DNA of 64,000 bases, taken from IMG/VR virus record IMGVR_UViG_3300027754_000039, positions 1 to 64,000 of that record, one strand, 5' to 3'. The stretch comes from a virus. Positions 14,800 through 23,945 of this stretch are shown piece by piece (the first letter of the stretch is position 1; every line of letters begins with the position of its first letter). Both the position numbers and the translations under genes were made by a program. Below the pieces are notes generated by a model. That model saw only the letters and a program-made list of their open reading frames with translations, ran no database searches and was not told the origin of the DNA.

Positions 14800-15719
14800 A
14801 TTAAATTAGTTAATTCTGTTTTAGTCATTTTTTCTGCTGTTTCTGAAGAATATTCTTCCGGCAATTTATTCGTTCCAGTATTTTTTTCTTGATATATATA
14901 AACCATATTATCATACACATACGTGTAATCAATTTCAGATTCACTTATCAAATCTTCATTTAATTTCTCTCCTGCACGATTTCCTACAATTTCAATATTA
15001 TCAGAAATGGTTTGCGCCAATTCCAACATGTTAACCGTTTTCATTTTAAACGAGCAAATAAACCCACCAGTCTTCGCAGTGCATGTATCAATTGTTTTTT
15101 GTATAAGGCTTACAGCATCTTGTTGTGAAAAAATCAATCGATTCATATCCGGATTGGTTAATTTCAATGGTTGATTAGTTTTTGCCAAATTCAACCAAAA
15201 CGGTAACACGGAACCATTGCTATGAGCAACATTGGCAAATCTACACAACGCAAATTTATTACGAGGCGTATTTGCTTGTATAAAACATTTTTCCATTAAC
15301 GATTTAGTATCTCCATAAACACTTTGAGATGAACACGCTTTGTCTGTGCTGACTCCTATCGTTATCGGAACGTCTGCAGCAATAGCAGCGGCAATTACAT
15401 TTAAACTTCCAATCACATTTACATTACACGCTTGTATTGGATTTTCTTCGGCTATGTTAATATGCTTCATTGCAGCAGCGTGAATGACAATATCCGGTTG
15501 CACCTGTTTAAACACTCTAATCATAAAGTCTCGATCTTCAATGTTTCCAACATGACTGATGACGTTAGGGTGAGTTCGACTCAATTCGGTCAATGATTTT
15601 TCATTTCTACTAATATTGTAAAATTCATATTGATCGTGCATTTTAATAAATGCAGAACCAATAGTCCCGGTAGCCCCGGTGATGAGTACTTTTAATTTTT
15701 GTTCCATACGTCTTTCCAT
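14784..15719 (-). CDS. SDR nucleotide-sugar dehydratase, CapD/PseB-like
   Basis: A 311-residue SDR enzyme. The NAD motif is LITGATGTIGSAF, followed by HAAAMKHINIAEENP, STDKACSSQSVYGDTK (with YxxxK) and RFANVAHSNGSVLPFW, the series typical of CapD/PseB-type UDP-GlcNAc 4,6-dehydratases. These make 4-keto-6-deoxy sugars, the usual substrate of DegT aminotransferases like the one at 12683-13864. M5 at 15707 is an alternative start. The base composition here looks richer in G and C than its neighbours, perhaps a recent acquisition. Confidence 0.85.
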   Translation of the reverse strand: MERRMEQKLKVLITGATGTIGSAFIKMHDQYEFYNISRNEKSLTELSRTHPNVISHVGNIEDRDFMIRVFKQVQPDIVIHAAAMKHINIAEENPIQACNVNVIGSLNVIAAAIAADVPITIGVSTDKACSSQSVYGDTKSLMEKCFIQANTPRNKFALCRFANVAHSNGSVLPFWLNLAKTNQPLKLTNPDMNRLIFSQQDAVSLIQKTIDTCTAKTGGFICSFKMKTVNMLELAQTISDNIEIVGNRAGEKLNEDLISESEIDYTYVYDNMVYIYQEKNTGTNKLPEEYSSETAEKMTKTELTNLIWSNQ

Positions 15720-16651
15720 GATTTTGAAATGTAATTTACATTGAATATATTATAACAATTTTGCTCGCAGAATGTATTAGCGGCCTCATACCATGAATGT
15801 ACTTTGCGTAGCTCACCGGTACTAGTCTTATCTATTCCTTCTTCCCCTAATATATAACATCGCTTTCGAGGATGTTTACGATTGTGTACGACAAGTATAT
15901 TGCGAAAGTGATATTGCGGAATGTTACCTAAAATCTTTTGACTCATCAACATCATTGCCGTGTCTTCATGAACGAAAAATACACTTTTTGGAATATTGAC
16001 TCCTGCCTTTACCACTTCCGAAGAAATAACCAATCCACACCCATTGTACTTATGAGGAGTGATGACAGTGACGTCGATTTCCTCTATGTCGTTGTGTTGG
16101 TTTTGTTCGTCTTTGTTCATTAGGTAACGCAGAGACCACCAATTACTCGTGTCTTTTTCAATGAATGGCTTATCGGTAAAGGAAGGGTGCTCAAGGGGAG
16201 TCCACGACGCATCCCACATCTTGCAAATCGAAAACGTACCCATATATTTTGGCGTCTGGCGTACCACACTTTGATGCAATCCGTCCAAAGCTGTGAAAGC
16301 TTGTTTAGGAACTAACATATCTGATTCGCCCCAAATTAAAACATCTGCGTGATCACAAAAATAATCATTGAAGTTTCTTCTATAATCTGCAATGGTATAT
16401 AAATGTTCAACTATGGTCATATCAAAGCCATACTTGGCTACTGCATATCCTATAGCGCGAATACAATATTCCATTTTCTCTTCACTCTCACATTTTTCTA
16501 AATCTTGATTAGTAGAAAGTACAATGTCTACTTTAACTTCACCATCGTAATAATTAATAGCGTCTCGAAGAGTATCTAAATACTCAGATACCATTTCCAC
16601 TTCATACCATTGAACTAAACATCCAATAGCAAATTTAGTTTTATTTTCCAT
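15692..16651 (-). CDS. Putative glycosyltransferase, GT-A-like
   Basis: A 319-residue protein with a fold consistent with GT-A enzymes: an N-terminal strand (FAIGCLVQWYEVEM), a central VLIWGESDMLVP that can act as the metal site, and a downstream histidine-rich section (VVHNRKHPRK). Like the adjacent dehydratase, its DNA looks somewhat richer in G and C than the locus average. Overlaps neighbours at both ends. Specificity unknown. Confidence 0.65.
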   Translation of the reverse strand: MENKTKFAIGCLVQWYEVEMVSEYLDTLRDAINYYDGEVKVDIVLSTNQDLEKCESEEKMEYCIRAIGYAVAKYGFDMTIVEHLYTIADYRRNFNDYFCDHADVLIWGESDMLVPKQAFTALDGLHQSVVRQTPKYMGTFSICKMWDASWTPLEHPSFTDKPFIEKDTSNWWSLRYLMNKDEQNQHNDIEEIDVTVITPHKYNGCGLVISSEVVKAGVNIPKSVFFVHEDTAMMLMSQKILGNIPQYHFRNILVVHNRKHPRKRCYILGEEGIDKTSTGELRKVHSWYEAANTFCEQNCYNIFNVNYISKSWKDVWNKN

Positions 16652-17210
16652 AACTTAATATAACTCCTTCTTGATGAATTAATATTGACGATTCATTATA
16701 TTGATAACCTTCGGGTTGGCCTATATAACATTCTAATTTAAGTCCTTCTTCTATTGATTTAATAATAGCTTCATGAACTCCAAAGGCTTCTGGATGTCCA
16801 AAGTCATCGAATATAAAATACATTCCTTTATTAACGTCTATTCTAGACAATGCTGAATTAATATCATACATTACATGACCATAAGTATGTATACAATCAA
16901 TAAACGCTACATCTATTAAAGGCATTGAGCTAAATACTTTTGTTTTATAAGCATCGTCTGTATAATAAACAATATTACTTCTATCAACGTTATTTTGCTT
17001 AGCGTAATTAGTATTACTATCTTTAAAGTCTAAAGTATGAACTTCTTTAAACAAGCTACTTAATATCCTAGTAGTCCATCCGTGATTGGTTCCAATCTCT
17101 AAACATGTATCAAGATTTTTATCTTTGAAAAACTCAATTACATCTTGTTTGAATTTAAGTGAAGTTGTATTTTTGTCTTGAGTTTTGTCTGGTATAGAGT
17201 CTAATATCAT
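16641..17210 (-). CDS. SAM-dependent methyltransferase
   Basis: A 189-residue class I methyltransferase. The SAM-binding motif I is CLEIGTNHGWTTRIL, motif II acidic residue in EVHTLDF, and VAFIDCIHTYGHVMYD corresponds to the motif IV region of Methyltransf_24-type enzymes. Three such enzymes occur in the locus, so the final sugar is probably O- or N-methylated. It overlaps the glycosyltransferase downstream by 11 bases. Confidence 0.8.
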   Translation of the reverse strand: MILDSIPDKTQDKNTTSLKFKQDVIEFFKDKNLDTCLEIGTNHGWTTRILSSLFKEVHTLDFKDSNTNYAKQNNVDRSNIVYYTDDAYKTKVFSSMPLIDVAFIDCIHTYGHVMYDINSALSRIDVNKGMYFIFDDFGHPEAFGVHEAIIKSIEEGLKLECYIGQPEGYQYNESSILIHQEGVILSYGK

Positions 17211-17980
17211 ACGTAATTATTTTTAACAATGTCCCAAGTTTGTTTCATGAAGCCATTTCTTTGGTCTCTTGGTATTCCATTATAATGCCAAATATATCCA
17301 TGCTTAATGAATATAGGTTCTCCTGTAATAATTGAAGGAGCTATTGCTTGTGTCATTAAAAGCTGTGACATATTAAATTTCTTAGAAATATGGTTAATGT
17401 CTTTACCATAATATTTTCTAGCTAGAAAATTAATTGGAGTTTGGTCGGTACCTTTCTTTAAAGAGTGATGTTGCAAATCTCTTAGTTTATCAATATTGTC
17501 ATTATAAAATTTAATAACAATCTCACAGAACTCTTCACTTTCTGTTGGTAATACTAAAATACCATTATTAATGTAATTGGTCCAATTTAAATCTACTCCA
17601 GTAAATTCCGGAAATGCTTGTTGATACCCATCTATACTATTGTTAACCCATTCTAAACTAATATCATCAATAACTCCAGAATATTTATTTTCTGAAATTT
17701 TAAATAAATTAGGGCAGTCCCAACGAACCATAGTATCAATGTCAATCATTGCTACTTGATTATATTCAATTTCATTATGTTTTAATATTTGATGTACATA
17801 CCAACGTTGCCATGTAGGTCTCATCATTTCAGTGTCCATTAATGGATCTTCTAGTATAAAAATTTCCATGTTATGCTTCTTAGCATAATACTTCCATGTT
17901 ATTAAAGCCCATTCTTTGTATGCATCTAAATTAGGATCATTAGCCTTAAGTGATGTAAAAAATAAAATATTCTTTTTCAT
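17207..17980 (-). CDS. Glycosyltransferase with DxD site
   Basis: A 257-residue GT-A type enzyme. The metal-binding motif is in VAMIDIDTMVRWDCPNLF, preceded by a helix with WQRWYVHQILK, a layout seen in GT8- and galactosyltransferase-like families. Near the C-terminus HGYIWHYNGIPRDQR provides conserved-looking His and Asp residues. No membrane anchor. Overlaps the neighbours by four bases on each side. Confidence 0.7.
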   Translation of the reverse strand: MKKNILFFTSLKANDPNLDAYKEWALITWKYYAKKHNMEIFILEDPLMDTEMMRPTWQRWYVHQILKHNEIEYNQVAMIDIDTMVRWDCPNLFKISENKYSGVIDDISLEWVNNSIDGYQQAFPEFTGVDLNWTNYINNGILVLPTESEEFCEIVIKFYNDNIDKLRDLQHHSLKKGTDQTPINFLARKYYGKDINHISKKFNMSQLLMTQAIAPSIITGEPIFIKHGYIWHYNGIPRDQRNGFMKQTWDIVKNNYV

Positions 17981-18345
17981 ATGTCTATATCTTGTATACC
18001 TTTATTACGTTCAATGTTTATTGCTATTGCTGATATATATCCGTTAGGTTTAGAATCGTTAATCAAATATCTAGTGCCACCGCCGATACCCATTATTAAT
18101 ATGTCATAATAAATTCCTAATTCAGCTAAAGATCTTTCAGTCTTTTTACGCATAGATTCTTTGCGACCTGTAATTAAAATTATATTATATCCTTTGCGTT
18201 CCCATTCATCTAATTTATCTAACGTGCCTGGTATCAAAGATGCTTTGTAAATTTCTTTTGCATTTTCACTCGGTTTTGAATGCCAAATTAACGTACCATC
18301 TATATCACAAAAAATAGTTTTTGGTCTAGTATCCATGCAACTCAT
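17977..18345 (-). CDS. HAD-family phosphatase of sugar pathway
   Basis: A 122-residue small HAD enzyme. Motif I is FCDIDGTLIW, motif II is ILITGRKESMR and the acidic motif IV is weak near YLINDSKP. Cap-less HADs of this type in capsule and LPS clusters dephosphorylate sugar phosphates. It sits beside the aldolase-like TIM barrel and the nucleotidyltransferase-kinase fusion, suggesting a shared activated-sugar route. M4 is an alternative start. Confidence 0.8.
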   Translation of the reverse strand: MSCMDTRPKTIFCDIDGTLIWHSKPSENAKEIYKASLIPGTLDKLDEWERKGYNIILITGRKESMRKKTERSLAELGIYYDILIMGIGGGTRYLINDSKPNGYISAIAINIERNKGIQDIDI

Positions 18346-19303
18346 TTAATTTTTTAATAACTCTATTTTGAACTTCTTTATTAATATAAGTAAAATTTTT
18401 CATAATATCAAAAAAAGATTCATATGATATTACATAATGACCACAAATTTTAATTAATTCTTCTTTTTGTTCAATTGGATCAAACGCATCACTAACCCAC
18501 TTCACCCATTTTTTAGAATCATAACATATTTTCCAATATTGATTAAATAGCTCACTATCTTTTTCTATATGATCTAAATAAGTCTGAGTTTCTATTAATC
18601 CAAATTCAGGAGCGATATTAATTGCGTCTAAACCTAAATTAAATTTTTCTTTAATAATAGACGTAGGTATATAATCTCCATTATGTTCTTTAGTTAATAA
18701 ATTATATTTTTTAGCTAGCTCAACCATTTCAATTAAACGAGTTTTATCATATAACCCAGTTTGAGTATTACCTTTTAAAGCAGTACCGGATTGTATTACT
18801 AAATATTTTATTTTAGAAAATAAATTAGCACCTAATTCAATATTTAAATCAATAATTAATTTATTTAAATCTTCTACTTCAAATCGTCTAATAGATTCTT
18901 CAGTACCTATTTCATATTTTAATTTAGGATTGATAGCATTACATACTTTAATCATATCAGCAGTCCATGCTAGACCATCAGCGTAATTAGGATATTGTTT
19001 CCATGGATCTATATGAATTAAATCTAAATATTTACAATCATTAATCAGCGAAGTATATCCACTATCAATAGTTTGGCCTTGACCAGGTCCTGAATGATCT
19101 CGCTGTAAAATAATGTTATCTGTTTTCCTTTTAACATATTGAGTAAATGTGTCTGTTGACCAGTTATTAACATATCCTCCATTCCATTCTACTTGTCGAC
19201 GAGATGGAATTAATCCTATATTGTGACCTGTCTTATTACAAAATGTAATAATGGCGTCTACAACATTTTTAGTCATCGGTCCTATAAAAATTTTCGGGTT
19301 CAT
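18326..19303 (-). CDS. TIM-barrel protein, aldolase (GatZ/KbaZ)-like
   Basis: A 325-residue protein that appears to be a TIM barrel. IILQRDHSGPGQGQ near residue 65-78 resembles the DHxGP segment of class II tagatose-bisphosphate aldolase subunits, and KYEIGTEESIRRFEVED is a further conserved-looking strand and loop. It could be an aldolase or a related sugar-phosphate enzyme. It overlaps the HAD phosphatase gene by 20 bases and lies next to a methyltransferase. Family assignment is tentative. Confidence 0.55.
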   Translation of the reverse strand: MNPKIFIGPMTKNVVDAIITFCNKTGHNIGLIPSRRQVEWNGGYVNNWSTDTFTQYVKRKTDNIILQRDHSGPGQGQTIDSGYTSLINDCKYLDLIHIDPWKQYPNYADGLAWTADMIKVCNAINPKLKYEIGTEESIRRFEVEDLNKLIIDLNIELGANLFSKIKYLVIQSGTALKGNTQTGLYDKTRLIEMVELAKKYNLLTKEHNGDYIPTSIIKEKFNLGLDAINIAPEFGLIETQTYLDHIEKDSELFNQYWKICYDSKKWVKWVSDAFDPIEQKEELIKICGHYVISYESFFDIMKNFTYINKEVQNRVIKKLNELHGY

Positions 19304-19305
19304 TA

Positions 19306-19845
19306 TTATAATATTTTAATTATTTTTCTTTCATCTTCGATTGCTGGATATATTTCAAAATTAATATTAAATTTTTCTGCCCATTCCAAAAATGCTTTTT
19401 GCTCGTGTAATCGATTTTCAAGAATATCTTTATGATTATAATACCACTCGTCAAACACAATTACTGTATCTGTAACAATAAATTCTTTTAATCCGTATAA
19501 TATATCATTGGTAGAACTATACAAATCACAATCTATATGTAATAAAGCAATTGGCTCTGCAATTTGTTTATACATTGGAATTGTATCAATGAACCAGCCT
19601 TTATAAAAAGTAACTCCTGGTACATTAGGTATTACTCCTTTAGTACTCATATCTCCTTTTTTAGCCCATGTACCGGACCAATCTTCAGGCAATCCTTCAA
19701 AAGAATCAAATCCAAATAATTTATATTGCTCAGGCAATGAGTTTCTTAGTTGTTTTATTGTAGATCCAAAATTAACTCCGAATTCTAATACATGTGTAAA
19801 GTTAGTGTCTATTAATTTAATAGCAGAGTCTAATGTTTTGTTCAT
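19306..19845 (-). CDS. TylF/MycF-like sugar O-methyltransferase
   Basis: A 179-residue SAM-dependent methyltransferase. VLEFGVNFGSTIKQL is motif I, FGFDSFEGLPEDW is the hallmark of the TylF family, and LLHIDCDLYSSTNDIL carries the metal-binding acidic residues. Members methylate hydroxyl groups of sugars. It is shorter than the typical 230-250 residues, lacking part of the N-terminal cap. Overlaps the fusion gene by four bases. Confidence 0.88.
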   Translation of the reverse strand: MNKTLDSAIKLIDTNFTHVLEFGVNFGSTIKQLRNSLPEQYKLFGFDSFEGLPEDWSGTWAKKGDMSTKGVIPNVPGVTFYKGWFIDTIPMYKQIAEPIALLHIDCDLYSSTNDILYGLKEFIVTDTVIVFDEWYYNHKDILENRLHEQKAFLEWAEKFNINFEIYPAIEDERKIIKIL

Positions 19846-21374
19846 AGTGTATGTAAATTATATTTTCCAAAATTAAATAAAAAAGTGTTAAATGGATATT
19901 CATGTAATGGAGCCATATTAATCCAAATTATTGCAGTAAGAGTTTTTACTTTTTGCAAATCATATCCATTATCAATTATAAACTGATGAAGTATTTGTTG
20001 ACACTCATTCAATTTACTATTTGTTAATATATAACAATTATTTGAATCTGCATTGAATAAATTTCTATTAACTAAATCATGATTGACTGTTAAGTTATGA
20101 TTTAATTTTGCTAAATCATAATACATATCTCCAACATCTAATCTTCCAGCAAAGTTTTGTCTCCAATCTATTAAACAAAACCCATCTTCAGTTTCAATAA
20201 TATTATCTAATATAAAGTCTCCATGAAACTTACTAGGTATACCATTACATAACCAATTATCATCTAAATTAGATATCATAGTTAATATATCACATACTTT
20301 AGTATCATTAATTGATGCTGAATCAGGAAATTCTGATAAATATAATTTTATTCGTTCTAAAGTTTTATCAATATAAAATTTATAACAGTCTTGATTGAAA
20401 TTTACATCACGCTGTTCATTAGTCCATAAATTATTTTGCGACCAAGTTAAAAACTTTTTAAATTTTTGAGCATTAACTGATTTAGAAAATAATTTGCCTT
20501 TTATTTTTTTATACTTATAAAAATTCTCTGTCGAGTCAATAATATTAGGAACTAATCCATTAAGGTATGCAGTTCTTTGAACTCTGTCTTTACTAATATT
20601 ACTATTAGCAAAAAACTTAATTACAAACTCTTCAAAAAAGAAAATAGACTCATCTTTTTTATCTAAAACTTCAATACTGCTATCAAATGCATTTCTTGTT
20701 CTAGCTAACTCAGTAGTGTTACCAATATCATACCAATTACCATATCCCACTTCTTTATATTTAAAAGTAACTTTTGATAGCATACTATTAATAACATGCA
20801 CATCGGAAATATCATGATGTTTGATATTTACTAGCGTTTCTAACTCAATAAAAAATAATTTATAGTCAACAATACCACACAATCCTATATACGAAAAATC
20901 AAATCCTATAGATCCCTTTTCATTAATTTTAATTAATTCACCGTTAGATAAATTCAATGTACGATATTGTGAGTTATCTTCTTTGTAAGCTCCTACAACA
21001 TAATTAAATGTTGGTTTAATAAATTCAAAGTGTTTAACAATGGTATCAGCTGCATGAAATATAAATGGACAATTAAGTTCTTTTTTACATTGTAAAATAG
21101 AATATCCTAAACTAGATTCTTCGCCTTTATATTTATCTATCTCAACAAATGTAAATATTCTATCTGGATATGCTAACGTTAAAAATTGTTTAACGTGTGA
21201 ACCAAAATGACCTAAGGTAATTACAAAGTTAGTATGCTTAGGGTAAGATTCTATAATATATGATATTGCTGGTTTGTCCGCTACTCTAACTAAAGATTTA
21301 TTTGTATAATCAGTTAAGCTTCCTAATCTAGAACCTAAGCCGCTAGTTGTTATTAATACCTTATACTCTTCCAT
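19842..21374 (-). CDS. Fusion of nucleotidyltransferase and aminoglycoside/choline kinase-like domain
   Basis: A 510-residue bifunctional protein. Residues 1-230 are a nucleotidyltransferase (VLITTSGLGSRLGSLTDYTNKSLVRVADKP, then FIFHAADT as the metal site). Residues 265-510 are a kinase of the APH/choline kinase superfamily: KFHGDFILDNIIETEDGF carries the catalytic HGD...N and FCLIDWRQ the metal-binding Asp, though W occupies a less usual place. Together they could phosphorylate a small molecule or sugar and load it on a nucleotide. The glycine-rich N-lobe is weak. Confidence 0.85.
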   Translation of the reverse strand: MEEYKVLITTSGLGSRLGSLTDYTNKSLVRVADKPAISYIIESYPKHTNFVITLGHFGSHVKQFLTLAYPDRIFTFVEIDKYKGEESSLGYSILQCKKELNCPFIFHAADTIVKHFEFIKPTFNYVVGAYKEDNSQYRTLNLSNGELIKINEKGSIGFDFSYIGLCGIVDYKLFFIELETLVNIKHHDISDVHVINSMLSKVTFKYKEVGYGNWYDIGNTTELARTRNAFDSSIEVLDKKDESIFFFEEFVIKFFANSNISKDRVQRTAYLNGLVPNIIDSTENFYKYKKIKGKLFSKSVNAQKFKKFLTWSQNNLWTNEQRDVNFNQDCYKFYIDKTLERIKLYLSEFPDSASINDTKVCDILTMISNLDDNWLCNGIPSKFHGDFILDNIIETEDGFCLIDWRQNFAGRLDVGDMYYDLAKLNHNLTVNHDLVNRNLFNADSNNCYILTNSKLNECQQILHQFIIDNGYDLQKVKTLTAIIWINMAPLHEYPFNTFLFNFGKYNLHTL

Positions 21375-21705
21375 AGCTATCTTGCACTCTTACAATATCA
21401 TCTTCACCAAAATATTCTCCATGTTGAATTTCAATAAATACTAAATCTTCATCTCCAATATTAGTAACTCGATGTTTAACTAGAACAGGTACTAAAATAG
21501 TATCTCCTACAGTGTATTCTTTTTCAATATCGTCTAGGCAAATCAACGCTTTTCCTTTTACAATAACATAAACTTCACTGCGTTTATAATGATATTGATA
21601 GCTAGGTGCTTGCCCAGATTTAATAGTAATTTCTTTTACTTTACAATAGTCACTGTCTAGTAAATTTTCAAATTGACCCCAAGGTCTTGTTTCTTTATAA
21701 TTCAT
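21361..21705 (-). CDS. Cupin, type II mannose-6-phosphate isomerase-like
   Basis: A 114-residue single cupin domain. RPWGQFENLL at the start, YQYHYKRSEVYVIVKG in the middle with the metal-binding histidine and glutamate, and YFGEDDIVRVQDSYGR at the end match the C-terminal isomerase domain of bifunctional mannose-1-phosphate guanylyltransferase/isomerase. Here it stands alone, overlapping the nucleotidyltransferase-kinase gene by 14 bases. It may feed fructose- or mannose-phosphate into the pathway. Confidence 0.88.
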   Translation of the reverse strand: MNYKETRPWGQFENLLDSDYCKVKEITIKSGQAPSYQYHYKRSEVYVIVKGKALICLDDIEKEYTVGDTILVPVLVKHRVTNIGDEDLVFIEIQHGEYFGEDDIVRVQDSYGRV

Positions 21706-22462
21706 ATGACTCTAATTGATTTTTTGTTACGTTCCTATATCTAAATATATCATAATCTCCTTTTCCGCTGCCATCATCTAAAATATTAATAACAGACCCT
21801 TGAAGTTTATCAACTAATTTTGTAGCTTTTATATGTTGAGGTAGTAAAAAATGATTAGATATATGAGAATACCCACATCTATGAACTTTAGGATGAGCAT
21901 ATTCATTTAAACTATCAAATAATGTTGCAATGGTATGAAAATTTTCTGAGTTGGCTATGAATATATGATCACACATTATATTTCCATCTTTATTAAACGG
22001 TAAATAATGTAGATGAGTTTTATGATAAGCTACATGTATACGATCTTGCTCAAATTTATTAAAATGAATATTATTATTCCAACAAGTATCCATTCTACAA
22101 TTAATAATTAAATCGTAAGTTGTATTTGAATCTCGTATCATTTCACTTAAAACTTTAACTCCGAACCAACGAGAATAATGAGCTTGAGTTCGTATGTCAT
22201 TTGGTATATAAGATGGTACATTAAATGTATCTTGATTCATATATCTCGAAAGTTTAGGATTGTACACTGAATCAAAATGCTCTTTTAATTCCGGTTGCCA
22301 ACTAAAAATAAAAAAGTCAACATCATTATTAGCTTTAATAAATTTATTAACGGTATTACCAGTATATTTAATAATTAAAGGAGCGATTTCTTGATCTTTA
22401 AGTTGAAAATTCTTTCCTGAGAGGCCTCCTATCAATCCATTAATTGTATATGCAATTTTCAT
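21695..22462 (-). CDS. Putative glycosyltransferase-like protein
   Basis: A 255-residue soluble protein. It starts with MKIAYTINGLIGGLSGKNF and has LIINCRMDTCWNN, which may be the acidic metal site of a GT-A-like fold. Histidines are frequent in the C-terminal half. No specific family recognised. Its position in a block of sugar enzymes, with an 11-base overlap to the cupin gene, supports a role in glycan assembly. Confidence 0.5.
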   Translation of the reverse strand: MKIAYTINGLIGGLSGKNFQLKDQEIAPLIIKYTGNTVNKFIKANNDVDFFIFSWQPELKEHFDSVYNPKLSRYMNQDTFNVPSYIPNDIRTQAHYSRWFGVKVLSEMIRDSNTTYDLIINCRMDTCWNNNIHFNKFEQDRIHVAYHKTHLHYLPFNKDGNIMCDHIFIANSENFHTIATLFDSLNEYAHPKVHRCGYSHISNHFLLPQHIKATKLVDKLQGSVINILDDGSGKGDYDIFRYRNVTKNQLESYEL

Positions 22463-23358
22463 AATATAAAATTTTCGTGTTGAAAAATAGCTTTAGGCTG
22501 TTCAATATCAATATATGATGCATATTTTAAATAGTCTGAAAGAGCTTTATTAGGTCTAACAATTACATCTTCTTTAATTTTATTAATAGTATTAAATTTA
22601 ATTTGTTGCAAACCTTTTTCAAAGTTACCCCAATATAATTCATCTCTTACAATTTGATCATAACGAAGTTCTTTGTTTTTACCAAATCTAAACCAATTAT
22701 AATGATATGTCATTAGCTCTGAAGACCATAACATAGAATAGTTTTGTGTTTCAAATTGCCCAACAATACGTTTATAAAAATTTAAATCACCAAATCGTAT
22801 TGCAATTTTTCTTCCTTTAATCCTTTCAATAAAAGGATTATTTATCTTTTCAATATAATTCTGAGTTTCTAAAAAGTCTAACCAAATGCTAGTAAAGCCT
22901 TGATTAAGAGTTAATTGACTTAGTAAGTATGTTATATTATCTTTATCAGACTCTAAATGAAAAATATCCGGCTCGTATGGAAATATATAATCTCCTTCCG
23001 ATACTTCAATTCCTAATTCATCCCAATTTGAAACGGCATATGTATACGCTTCTGGAGCAGCCATATTTTCTTTAAATTTCATTTCATTATGAATCCATGT
23101 AGTGTTAGGATATTTAATCTGCGCCTCGTATATTAGCTTTTGCGTTTCCAATGTATCCCAAGCTAAATTAGTATCTTTATAACAATATTTTTTACGAAAC
23201 TCCGAATCTATTATAGTTTTAGACTCTGGACCTTTAGGAAACAATCCTTCATTGTAAATTACAGTATCTGGATTGATAGTATCGACTAAATTAGAAATTT
23301 GACATTTGATTAAATGTGATTCTCCAAAATTTGGTATTATTACAATTCGCTTTGACAT
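22459..23358 (-). CDS. Putative glycosyltransferase-like protein
   Basis: A 299-residue protein starting MSKRIVIIPNFGESHLIKCQISN, resembling the first strand and helix of family 2-like or GT17-like enzymes, with a downstream acidic YIFPYEPDIFHLESD. No membrane segment. I cannot name a family with confidence. Four-base overlap with the upstream gene and one-base overlap with the methyltransferase gene show it belongs to the locus operon. Confidence 0.5.
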   Translation of the reverse strand: MSKRIVIIPNFGESHLIKCQISNLVDTINPDTVIYNEGLFPKGPESKTIIDSEFRKKYCYKDTNLAWDTLETQKLIYEAQIKYPNTTWIHNEMKFKENMAAPEAYTYAVSNWDELGIEVSEGDYIFPYEPDIFHLESDKDNITYLLSQLTLNQGFTSIWLDFLETQNYIEKINNPFIERIKGRKIAIRFGDLNFYKRIVGQFETQNYSMLWSSELMTYHYNWFRFGKNKELRYDQIVRDELYWGNFEKGLQQIKFNTINKIKEDVIVRPNKALSDYLKYASYIDIEQPKAIFQHENFIL

Positions 23359-23945
23359 TAGTTCTTTTTAATTACGCCGATGCCTGCCCAATCAGCTTTG
23401 ATATTGAATTCAATTTTTTCTCCAATTAATTCATTCCATAATTTACCTACATATACGTTTCTATCTCTATGTCGCTGTGTATCATTAATGTCGTGAAATG
23501 CAATATATCCATTATCAGATACTAATTCTTTATACATTTCATAATCTTGTTTAACTCCTTCATAAGTATGATCTCCGTCAATAAATAAAAAATCAATCTT
23601 TTGTCCCTTTAATACATTAACTAATAAATCATATGTTAAATCTTGATGTGAGTCTCCTTCAATAAAATTACAACGACTTCCATATAAATTTATAAAATAT
23701 TTATTACGATCATTAACGTCATCACGAGTAACTCCGCCATGTATACCATCGACCAAATCTATACTAATAGTTTTAGCATTAGTTACTTCATTCCAAATTT
23801 TAAATGTGCCTCCGAATTTAGTTCCTATTTCAACAACTATTTTAGGTTGCAATTCATATACAAATTTTGCTAGTTGCGTAATTTCTTCTTTTTCTTGTGG
23901 CATATATAAACTATATGCTGACTCGATAATTTTTTCTATATCCAT
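23358..23945 (-). CDS. SAM-dependent methyltransferase, CmcI/Methyltransf_24-like
   Basis: A 195-residue enzyme. IVVEIGTKFGGTFKIW is the SAM motif, ISIDLVDG the second, and IDFLFIDGDHTYEGVKQDY with FHDIND near the end gives the metal-ligand pattern of CmcI/cephalosporin hydroxylase-like methyltransferases. I place the start at the ATG at 23945 (MDIEKIIES), which overlaps the epimerase stop by one base (TAATG); the frame is open to a TTG at 23954. Probably methylates a sugar hydroxyl. Confidence 0.85.
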   Translation of the reverse strand: MDIEKIIESAYSLYMPQEKEEITQLAKFVYELQPKIVVEIGTKFGGTFKIWNEVTNAKTISIDLVDGIHGGVTRDDVNDRNKYFINLYGSRCNFIEGDSHQDLTYDLLVNVLKGQKIDFLFIDGDHTYEGVKQDYEMYKELVSDNGYIAFHDINDTQRHRDRNVYVGKLWNELIGEKIEFNIKADWAGIGVIKKN

